From the NCBI GenBank assembly GCA_023230065.1, contig JALNYB010000082.1, positions 1-5,899 of the forward strand: a stretch of DNA of 5,899 bases. The letters run 5' to 3'. The stretch is from Candidatus Methanomethylophilaceae archaeon (lineage in GTDB: Archaea; Thermoplasmatota; Thermoplasmata; Methanomassiliicoccales; Methanomethylophilaceae). The notes below the pieces were generated by a model, which saw only the letters and a program-made list of their open reading frames with translations, did not search any database and had not been told where the DNA came from. The stretch's first letter is position 1, and each line of letters opens with the position of its first letter. This document shows, piece after piece, positions 1 to 4,925 of the stretch. The position numbers and the translations under genes are program-made.

Positions 1-1
1 G

Positions 2-913
2 TTCGCTTCATCATTCTATAGATTCACTGATAAAACAATTGGAGCTGCGATCACATCGTTCGCAAGAGATAATGTCAAATCCATAATCAAAGAAGTTGAA
101 TCTGAAGGCATATCGGTCATTTATTCCGATACGGATTCCGTATTCATGCAGTCACCATTACATGAGCTCGAAGGCTCAATAGAATTCGGGACAAAAATGG
201 CGGAACGTTTCTCACGCAACGGTGGTACTTTGGAGTTTGAAAAGATCCTGGAACCTTTATTCTCCCATGGAAAGAAAAAAAGATACGTCGGAAGGATCGT
301 GTGGCCAGTAAAGAGCGAAGAATTGTTCATAAGAGGGTATGAGATCAGAAGATCGGATTCGTTCGATCTTCAAAGCAAACTCCTGATGGAACTATTCGAA
401 AAGATCCTTGATGAAAAAGGAGAAGAAGCAATCGCATTGGTAAAAAAGACCGTGCATAACACTATCGATGGAAAGGTGGACCCAGCTGACCTCGTAATAT
501 CCAGAACATGCAAAAGTCTGGATTCCTATGAGAATCCTGAAAGAATGACCAATGTTCAAGCAGCACAGAAACTTATCAAGATGGGATATAATTTCATCCC
601 CGGGATGAAGGTCTCATGGATAGTAACTGACGGATCGCATACTCCGCAGGAAATCGAACCTTATGTTAGCGGTGTGGAATTCACTGCTAAACCTGATTAT
701 AGATACTATGCTGAACGTCTGGCACAAACAACATCAAGGATTACTGAGGTATTTGGATGGACTGACAAGGATCTCATGCTCGGAAGTCAACAATCAACAC
801 TATTTGATGACAAATTCGACTCAAGCACAAATATTTTAGAACCGAAGAAAAAAGAAGAAAACCCCCTTAAAAAGACAGCACACAAAGCGCCAAGCCTGGA
901 TGATTTCTTTTAA
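2..913 (+). CDS. polB: Family B DNA polymerase, C-terminal part (5' truncated by window edge)
   Basis: This is the C-terminal 303 codons of a replicative family B DNA polymerase; the frame is open to the left edge, so the exonuclease domain and most of the palm are outside the window. Visible in order: a palm helix segment starting FASSFYRFTD, which in this family follows the NSxYG motif; the metal-binding motif C, YSDTDS, at visible residues 41-46 (both catalytic Asp present, codons 128-139); LEFEKI followed by KKKRYVG at about residues 91-97, the thumb-side DNA contact; then IRGYEIRRSD, the usual G-E-RR-D thumb signature. The thumb continues to a hydrophilic Lys-rich tail that ends in SLDDFF, which resembles a PCNA-interacting (PIP) box without the leading Gln. 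QSTLFDDKF about 45 residues earlier is a second, weaker candidate. It synthesises DNA, presumably on the PCNA clamp. The family assignment is firm; which archaeal PolB paralogue it is cannot be told from this part. Confidence 0.95.
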   Translation, partial: FASSFYRFTDKTIGAAITSFARDNVKSIIKEVESEGISVIYSDTDSVFMQSPLHELEGSIEFGTKMAERFSRNGGTLEFEKILEPLFSHGKKKRYVGRIVWPVKSEELFIRGYEIRRSDSFDLQSKLLMELFEKILDEKGEEAIALVKKTVHNTIDGKVDPADLVISRTCKSLDSYENPERMTNVQAAQKLIKMGYNFIPGMKVSWIVTDGSHTPQEIEPYVSGVEFTAKPDYRYYAERLAQTTSRITEVFGWTDKDLMLGSQQSTLFDDKFDSSTNILEPKKKEENPLKKTAHKAPSLDDFF

Positions 914-927
914 AATAAAAGCTATTC

Positions 928-937
928 TTTAAATATA
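928..937 (+). promoter_or_regulatory. TATA box for the L15e gene
   Basis: TTTAAATATA lies 15 bp after the polymerase stop codon. With normal archaeal spacing, transcription would start near 957, giving a leader of about 60 nt before the ATG at 1017. So the L15e gene has its own promoter and is translated from a leadered mRNA. Confidence 0.6.
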
Positions 938-1006
938 TTCTATACCTCATCCAAGATGCAGGATCTTAGATTCTGTCGGAAATGTACCTTCAATGGCGAA
1001 TCCGAA

Positions 1007-1013
1007 AGGTGAT
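1007..1013 (+). promoter_or_regulatory. Shine-Dalgarno site fixing the L15e start
   Basis: AGGTGAT is a 7-base match to the complement of the archaeal 16S rRNA 3' end (…AUCACCU…) and sits 3 nt before ATG 1017. It lies inside the longer reading frame that opens at ATG 993, and no comparable site precedes 993. This favours 1017 as the start. Confidence 0.65.
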
Positions 1014-1016
1014 ATT

Positions 1017-1640
1017 ATGGACAATGACAGTCAAGAACCCCGCCCGGTTAACGGTAAAAGCATGTACAGCTATATCGCGGACGCATGGAAAAACCCGAAT
1101 ACAGGCTATGTAAAAGAGCTAAACTACGAGAGAAGAATCGTATGGAGAAAGGAAGAGAATTTCCTTCGCATCGAAAGACCTACACGTCTCGATAGGGCAA
1201 GAGCACTCGGTTTCAAAGCGAAACAGGGATACATAGTCGTCAGAGCTAAGGTCAGAAAAGGATCTTTCCAGAAAAGACAGATCAAAGCTGGTAGGAGAGC
1301 TAAGAGAAAGGGAATCAACCAGATGACCGTCGGTAAGAGCCTCCAGAGCATGGCAGAAGAGAGAACCGCGAAAAGATTCCCGAATATGGAAATTCTGAAC
1401 TCGTATTGGGTTGGAGCAGACGGACAGCACGAATGGTATGAAGTCATTCTCGTCGATCCCGCACACCCTGTTATCATGTCAGACCCCAAGATCAACTGGA
1501 TCTGCAGCAATAAAAACACTAACCGTGTATATCGCGGACTCACTAGTGCCGGTGCAGCAAGCCGTGGTCTGAGATGTAAAGGTAATGGCGCAGAGAAGGT
1601 CAGACCTTCATCCGGTGCAAACAAGAATAGGACCAAGTAA
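1017..1640 (+). CDS. rpl15e: Large-subunit ribosomal protein L15e
   Basis: L15e (eL15) is a basic protein of the archaeal/eukaryotic 50S/60S subunit that binds 23S rRNA and has no bacterial counterpart. The sequence is close to family consensus throughout: MYSYIADAWK, YVKELNYERRIVWR, RIERPTRLDRARALG, KAKQGYIVVRAKVRKG, KAGRRAKRKGINQ, FPNMEILNSYWVG, WYEVILVDPAHP, INWICSNKN, RGLTSAGAASRGLR and the Arg/Lys-rich end EKVRPSSGANKNRTK. From ATG 1017 it is 207 residues. The canonical N-terminus corresponds to Met-Tyr-Ser-Tyr at ATG 1062, so this choice implies an unusual 15-residue acidic/polar extension (MDNDSQEPRPVNGKS). I chose 1017 because of the strong AGGTGAT site 3 nt upstream; 993 (215 aa) and 1062 (192 aa) are the alternatives. 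The gene stands alone between its own promoter and a GC-rich palindrome. Product certain, start less so. Confidence 0.96.
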   Translation: MDNDSQEPRPVNGKSMYSYIADAWKNPNTGYVKELNYERRIVWRKEENFLRIERPTRLDRARALGFKAKQGYIVVRAKVRKGSFQKRQIKAGRRAKRKGINQMTVGKSLQSMAEERTAKRFPNMEILNSYWVGADGQHEWYEVILVDPAHPVIMSDPKINWICSNKNTNRVYRGLTSAGAASRGLRCKGNGAEKVRPSSGANKNRTK

Positions 1641-1643
1641 AGT

Positions 1644-1690
1644 CTTTTTCAAACAATTTCATAGGGCCGGCCCTAAAAAGACCGGTCCAC
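1644..1690 (+). terminator. T-run plus GC-rich palindrome after L15e, possible terminator
   Basis: Four bases after the L15e stop there is a T-run (CTTTTT, ending at 1649), the kind of signal archaeal RNA polymerase terminates on. It is followed by a perfect 14-bp palindrome, TAGGGCCGGCCCTA (1662-1675), and an 8-bp one, GACCGGTC (1680-1687). The two can also pair with each other: GGGCCGG (1664-1670) with CCGGTCC (1682-1688), seven pairs including one G·U, with an 11-nt loop. T-rich sequence follows again at about 1692-1706. Termination is the simplest reading; a protein-binding site is also possible. Confidence 0.4.
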
Positions 1691-1806
1691 ACATTTACAT
1701 TTTTGTATTAGATCATATAACTATAGTAGGTTGGATGCGCAAACCAATTCCTATATATCCAGTAAGTTCTTTTTAAGGCACGACTTTATTAACCGCATAT
1801 ACACCA

Positions 1807-1814
1807 TTTATAAA
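1807..1814 (+). promoter_or_regulatory. TATA box, leaderless promoter of the MORN gene
   Basis: TTTATAAA is centred about 27 bp before ATG 1838, so transcription should start at or within a base or two of the start codon. There is no Shine-Dalgarno match before the ATG, which fits a leaderless mRNA. Confidence 0.6.
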
Positions 1815-1837
1815 CTGATAACATAATCTGTAAGCTT

Positions 1838-2374
1838 ATGGGATTATTCAACAGATCAGCTAAACCTGAAACTATTGAAAAAAATATTGATTCTGAGACA
1901 CCGATCGTCACCTCTGCACCCGAGTCCACAATCAATACTGGCGCAATAAATATCACGCGTATAGATTACGAAACCGGATATTACCTGGGGCCTGTAGATG
2001 AACAAGGCATTGAACACGGCATGGGAACCGTATACGACCTGAAAGACAAACTTTCATACCAAGGACCGTTCGTTCACGGAAAGAGAACTGGTCGGTGCAG
2101 AATGTATGCTGACGGAAAACTCACATACGAAGGAATGTGTATAAATGGATGCATGTGTGGCCGTGGAAAACTCCATTTTGATAAATATGTTCTAATGGGC
2201 GATTTCATCACAGACGGTATATGCAACCGTGGAAAGATAAGATACAATGACGGATCTTGTTACATTGGAACCTTAGAGAACGGTCTTAAAAATGGCATAG
2301 GTAGAGAATATGACGCACAGGGAAACCTTATTTTTGAAGGAAAATACTGTAACGGTAGCCGCGTCAAAGAATAA
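1838..2374 (+). CDS. MORN-repeat protein
   Basis: A 178-residue soluble protein made mostly of MORN repeats, the roughly 23-residue β-hairpin unit Y-x-G-x(4)-G-x(3)-G-x-G. Residues 1-45 are a polar Ser/Thr/Glu-rich region with no signal peptide or membrane helix. Repeats then run at about 49-71 (YYLGPVDEQG.EHGMG), 73-95 (SYQGPFVHGKRTGRCRMYADG), 97-119 (YEGMCINGCMCGRGK), 120-140 (a degenerate copy, GDFITDGICNRGKIRYNDG), 142-164 (YIGTLENGLKNGIGREYDAQG) and a half repeat at 166-173. Several repeats carry Cys (101, 105, 107, 129, 141, 171). MORN arrays form elongated β-sheets that bind proteins or lipids; in prokaryotes their partners are mostly unknown and this family is not enzymatic. The start is ATG with a leaderless-type promoter. 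It is a single gene, convergent with the ThiI-like gene with a 6-bp gap. Fold assignment good; role not inferable. Confidence 0.85.
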   Translation: MGLFNRSAKPETIEKNIDSETPIVTSAPESTINTGAINITRIDYETGYYLGPVDEQGIEHGMGTVYDLKDKLSYQGPFVHGKRTGRCRMYADGKLTYEGMCINGCMCGRGKLHFDKYVLMGDFITDGICNRGKIRYNDGSCYIGTLENGLKNGIGREYDAQGNLIFEGKYCNGSRVKE

Positions 2375-2380
2375 GACTAA

Positions 2381-3226
2381 TCACAGATCTATTTTTATCG
2401 ATTCCAGTAGATCCTCTACTTCCTTATCTGTCATCCCTATCGTTGGAAAATAGACGGGTAACGTATATTTAGACACGTCTACTGTTTCAAGATCTTTCAA
2501 TGATGTTCCTCTGACGAATCCATATATCTTTCCTGGATCGTCGATACGCTCATTGATATCCTTTAGATCTGGATCAAAATTAACTAAGAATTTGATATCC
2601 CCTGTTCCTCTTGCATAGACCTTGCATCCGCGCTTCATCATAAGCCAAGCGGATAAGACACCCCTATCATCGTTGACTTCGGCTACTACACGTCCCTGAG
2701 TTCCTATAGGGAGGCCTGCATGACATCTCACGTATGAAGCGAATATGTATGTTTTGTTATTCCTTACTTCAACATAGAATATGATATCAGGATTCGAAAG
2801 ATCCACTTTAATGCCTTTAGCCTCGTTTGCAATGAAGATAGCAGAACCTGCTTCCCTTCCCACATCCATACTGGTAAATGGGTGGTGGTTGCCTTCACGC
2901 CTAGCTCTGACCGCGAAGGATTGACCTTCCGATATCCTGCCGAGAGAATATTGGGCAGCAGTCTTACAGATATCATTCAGATCGGCAGAACATACTTCTG
3001 CAACAGATAAGGATGCGATGCCGAAGACCTTTCTTAAGGATCCGATGACTGCTTCGACGTCATCTGTTTCAACGTAATATCTTGCTTCTCCTTTTTTTAC
3101 AAGAGCTTCTACTCTGTCCGCAGCAAGCATGGTGAGCATGTTGTCTTTAAGACGGTTCTCAAATCTCGTCCTGACTGGAGTGCTCTTAAGACCTATCTCG
3201 GCGTATCTCACTAATATTACTGCCAC
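2381..3226 (-). CDS. ThiI-like THUMP protein with degenerate, shortened PP-loop domain
   Basis: A 281-residue protein related to ThiI, the tRNA 4-thiouridine synthetase (also a thiazole sulfur donor). The N-terminal half is well kept: VRYAEIGLKS.PVRTRFENRL at residues 6-25 (ferredoxin-like domain; ThiI has RYGEIxLKG) and a THUMP RNA-binding domain at about 75-165, ending YVRCHAGLPIGTQGRV, the usual ThiI linker into the catalytic domain. There the PP-loop should read SGGxDSPVAAxLMMKRG; instead it reads VNDDRGVLSAWLMMKRG (184-200), so the ATP-binding signature is gone while its flanks are intact. The C-terminal part is much shorter than in ThiI (normally about 380 or more residues), yet GFVRGTSLKDLETV (236-249) and LPVYFPTIGMTDKEVEDLL (256-274) resemble the end of the ThiI PP-loop domain. 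Start is GTG, matching the family N-terminus. The frame is unbroken, so a non-catalytic tRNA-binding protein is more likely than a fresh pseudogene. Family relation firm, function unknown. Confidence 0.85.
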   Translation of the reverse strand: MAVILVRYAEIGLKSTPVRTRFENRLKDNMLTMLAADRVEALVKKGEARYYVETDDVEAVIGSLRKVFGIASLSVAEVCSADLNDICKTAAQYSLGRISEGQSFAVRARREGNHHPFTSMDVGREAGSAIFIANEAKGIKVDLSNPDIIFYVEVRNNKTYIFASYVRCHAGLPIGTQGRVVAEVNDDRGVLSAWLMMKRGCKVYARGTGDIKFLVNFDPDLKDINERIDDPGKIYGFVRGTSLKDLETVDVSKYTLPVYFPTIGMTDKEVEDLLESIKIDL

Positions 3227-3247
3227 GAAAAGCGATTAACGATTGAC

Positions 3248-3256
3248 AATATTAAT
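3248..3256 (-). promoter_or_regulatory. TATA-like box for the ThiI-like gene
   Basis: Read on the minus strand this is ATTAATATT, centred 26 bp before the GTG at 3226, the spacing of a leaderless archaeal promoter. No Shine-Dalgarno site is seen before the GTG. Confidence 0.4.
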
Positions 3257-3271
3257 GTTTTTCATACAAAC

Positions 3272-3279
3272 GATAAATA
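3272..3279 (+). promoter_or_regulatory. TATA box for the TauE/SafE-DUF1634 operon
   Basis: GATAAATA is centred about 25 bp before ATG 3301, so the mRNA is probably leaderless. The 74-bp divergent spacer holds both this box and the one for the minus-strand gene some 20 bp away, so a regulator bound here could affect both genes. Confidence 0.5.
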
Positions 3280-3300
3280 GGGAGACTTAAATCCGGAAGC

Positions 3301-4122
3301 ATGGACCCGATTCTGATATTCGGACTTTTGATGATCGGCATTGGTGCTAGCATCATCGGTACGATATTCGGAATGGGCGGGGGTATCATTTTCATCCCTG
3401 TTCTTACAATAATCTTCGGATTGACAGCGAATGAAGCCGCCGCCGTGAGCCTTGTAGGAATAGTCGCAACATCCACAGGTGCTGCTGCGATCTATGTAAA
3501 AAGTGGTCTTTCGAATGTAAGATTGGGATTGATGCTGGAGATAACCACGTCCGTAGGTGCTATCTGCGGCGCAGTGATAGCCACATATCTTGCCAACTGG
3601 TTGCTCCTATGCATATTCTCTATGATGCTTATCTACAGTGCAATCCACATGATATTCCATGCAGAACGCATTGTAGAGCCCACCGAAGAAGACGGAGAAT
3701 TCACCTTCTCGTATATAGACGCGAAAGAAAACAAAGAAAAAAGATACAGAGTCGAGAACATAAAGAGCGGCCTTACAATGTGCACGGCAGCAGGTATGAT
3801 ATCCTCGATGACTGGTGTCGGAGGAGGTGTGATCAAAGTACCTCTGATGAACATCCATATGCACGTACCGATTAAAATAGCAAGTGCCACAAGCAGTTAC
3901 ATGATCGGGATCACAGCATTCTCCGGAGCAATAGTATATTTTCTTCACGGAGACCTCCTGCTTGAGTATGCAGCTGCAATCGCAATCGGGGCTTACATCG
4001 GTTCTATAATAGGAACAAGAATCGCAAGATGTCTAAATGCAAATTCCATCAGAAAATATTTCTCGATCGTACTACTTACAGTTTCGATTATAATATTATT
4101 CGAAGCAGGCGGATATCTATGA
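3301..4122 (+). CDS. TauE/SafE (DUF81) family membrane permease
   Basis: A 273-residue integral membrane protein of the TauE/SafE family, whose characterised members export sulfite, sulfoacetate and related organosulfur anions or import small anions. The family's two-fold repeat is visible: the first half opens with a helix and the glycine motif IFGMGGGIIFIPVL (residues 22-35), the second repeats it as MTGVGGGVIKVPLM (170-183). About eight hydrophobic segments lie at roughly 3-20, 26-41, 45-65, 76-96, 99-119, 157-172, 196-240 (two helices) and 253-270. The halves are joined by a charged loop (about 121-156) rich in Glu and Lys, probably cytoplasmic. Length is normal for the family. The next gene overlaps it by ATGA and encodes a DUF1634-type protein, a recurrent neighbour of such permeases. 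The family is clear; the substrate cannot be read from the sequence. Confidence 0.93.
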   Translation: MDPILIFGLLMIGIGASIIGTIFGMGGGIIFIPVLTIIFGLTANEAAAVSLVGIVATSTGAAAIYVKSGLSNVRLGLMLEITTSVGAICGAVIATYLANWLLLCIFSMMLIYSAIHMIFHAERIVEPTEEDGEFTFSYIDAKENKEKRYRVENIKSGLTMCTAAGMISSMTGVGGGVIKVPLMNIHMHVPIKIASATSSYMIGITAFSGAIVYFLHGDLLLEYAAAIAIGAYIGSIIGTRIARCLNANSIRKYFSIVLLTVSIIILFEAGGYL

Positions 4123-4391
4123 ATATGACAGACCTCACAGCACTCACCTTGAAAACAGGTGTCGTGGCGGGTATCATAGTAATGATGATCGGCCTTATAT
4201 TCTCAAGTCAGGACACGGAACAACATGTCCTTTGGCTTGGTATACTCATTCTCATATGCACCCCTTTGGCAGGAGTAATTGTGACTTATGCTTCCCTGAT
4301 TAAGGATGAGGATTGGAAATGGGTGAGGATAACTACCATTCTGATCATCGTGATGACCGTCGGATTGGTCGTATCATTCCTTTATAAATGA
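4119..4391 (+). CDS. DUF1634-type small membrane protein, coupled to TauE/SafE
   Basis: A 90-residue protein with three predicted transmembrane helices at about 12-29, 37-58 and 70-88, and short polar turns: SSQDTEQHV between helices 1 and 2, and KDEDWKWVR between 2 and 3. This length, three-helix plan and position right after a TauE/SafE gene match the uncharacterised DUF1634 family. The ATG at 4119 shares ATGA with the permease stop codon, so translation is probably coupled; a second ATG at 4125 would lose two residues. The frame stays open upstream to an ATG at 4029, but that would put 90 bases inside the permease gene and add a charged, non-homologous N-terminus, so it is rejected. The likely role is an accessory subunit or stabiliser of the permease, which is inference from neighbourhood only. 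Confidence 0.85.
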   Translation: MNMTDLTALTLKTGVVAGIIVMMIGLIFSSQDTEQHVLWLGILILICTPLAGVIVTYASLIKDEDWKWVRITTILIIVMTVGLVVSFLYK

Positions 4392-4447
4392 TATTTTGAG
4401 AAATTGCAGACTCAACGAAAATTTAAACCCACGTAACGGTCCTATAT

Positions 4448-4499
4448 TCTTTTTTACATACATAACGTATTATATTTTTGAATTGGACAAAAATTCAAA
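4448..4499 (+). terminator. T-runs and a small hairpin downstream of the permease operon
   Basis: A run of six T (4450-4455) and another of five (4475-4479) lie 60-90 bp after the DUF1634 stop codon, followed by a perfect 8-bp inverted repeat, TTTGAATT (4477-4484) and AATTCAAA (4492-4499), with a 7-nt spacer. T-rich stretches are the usual archaeal stop signal. The hairpin is AT-rich and its T-runs precede it, so it is not a bacterial-style terminator. Confidence 0.35.
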
Positions 4500-4691
4500 G
4501 ATAAAGAATGGTAAATGTAGGAGGATACAACAGTGTGATAAGCTTTGCAAAAAATACATATTTTCTGTTCATATTTTAATTTTTTAATCACCGCCAATCT
4601 TATCACCACAACATGCAAATTGATCGCTTTATTATTCCGACACCATCGCATACGAATAACACCTTAGGATTTAGAGAAACATAATATTCAT

Positions 4692-4829
4692 ATGACCGAA
4701 AGCAAGAACTCTATCTCCATCGACCAATGTCCCTTCTCACATGTTATTACTGCAGACCTGAAAAATCCTGCGAGAATCTCATCGATTGAAATTGAATGCA
4801 AAATCAGATCGTTATATACAAAAACTTAG
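4692..4829 (+). CDS. Doubtful 45-codon ORF, possibly a gene remnant
   Basis: ATG to TAG encodes 45 residues beginning MTESKNSISIDQCPFSHV and ending KIRSLYTKT; I recognise no family. In favour: its first half uses GC-ending codons (AAC, ATC, TCC, GAC, CCC, TTC) like the real genes here, and it is less AT-rich than its surroundings. Against: there is no Shine-Dalgarno site, no convincing TATA box at the right distance, and the complementary strand of the same stretch is open for a similar length. It may be a small protein, a decayed gene on either strand, or chance. Confidence 0.2.
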   Translation: MTESKNSISIDQCPFSHVITADLKNPARISSIEIECKIRSLYTKT

Positions 4830-4882
4830 AAAACCTTGTTTTTCTGTAAATAGATGAATATCATTAGCCACTAACAAACAAA

Positions 4883-4901
4883 TTTATACATATAATGTAT
4901 A
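4883..4901 (+). promoter_or_regulatory. TATA box inside a 17-bp inverted repeat: promoter and likely operator
   Basis: The TATA element TTTATA (4883-4888) overlaps the inverted repeat TATACAT-ATA-ATGTATA (4885-4901), which has 7-bp arms. Transcription would start near 4910, giving a leader of about 15 nt that contains AGGA (4915-4918), 7 nt from ATG 4926. A repressor on this palindrome would block the TATA-binding protein. AbiEi-type antitoxins are known to repress their own operons through inverted repeats, so autorepression by the downstream product is the natural inference. Confidence 0.55.
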
Positions 4902-4925
4902 TTATTGCTTAATTAGGATGAATAT

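Larger units (their letters stand above)
4392..4925. other. AT-rich intergenic region, largely empty
   Basis: These 534 bp separate the permease operon from the AbiEi-like gene. The first 200 bp are very AT-rich with T-runs and a small hairpin. An AGGAGG ribosome-binding-like site at 4519-4524 leads only to GTG followed at once by TGA. At about 4585-4608 the minus strand has two GGTGAT motifs about 16 bp apart with no usable gene after them. The stretch 4692-4800 is richer in GC and holds a 45-codon reading frame of doubtful status. The end (4870-4925) is promoter and operator for the next gene. I see no tRNA, transposase or CRISPR repeat. Confidence 0.6.

Noticed and set aside
1119..1636. 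Long antisense reading frames across the L15e gene (two minus-strand frames)
   Set aside because: They lie wholly opposite a highly conserved ribosomal protein gene and have no homology, promoter or ribosome-binding site; the Arg/Lys-rich codons of L15e keep the opposite strand open.
1585..1776. 63-codon plus-strand frame overlapping the end of L15e
   Set aside because: It starts inside L15e in another frame, reads through the palindrome region and has no recognisable protein features.
2764..2976. 70-codon minus-strand frame inside the ThiI-like gene
   Set aside because: A frame-shifted shadow of a gene whose true frame shows clear family motifs.
3607..3948. Several overlapping frames on both strands within the permease gene
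   Set aside because: Out-of-frame shadows; the in-frame product has the full TauE/SafE repeat architecture.
4029..4118. Upstream start for the DUF1634 gene giving 120 residues
   Set aside because: It would overlap the permease by 94 bases and add a charged stretch with no likeness to the family; ATG 4119 forms a typical ATGA junction.
4519..4535. AGGAGG followed by GTG as a possible gene start
   Set aside because: The GTG at 4533 is followed immediately by TGA, and no other start at normal spacing opens a frame of useful length.
4396..4651. Short frames on both strands (plus 4396-4587, minus 4454-4651)
   Set aside because: Very AT-rich composition with many Ile, Lys, Tyr and Phe codons, no homology and no suitable promoter; they cover the T-runs and hairpin of a terminator-like region.
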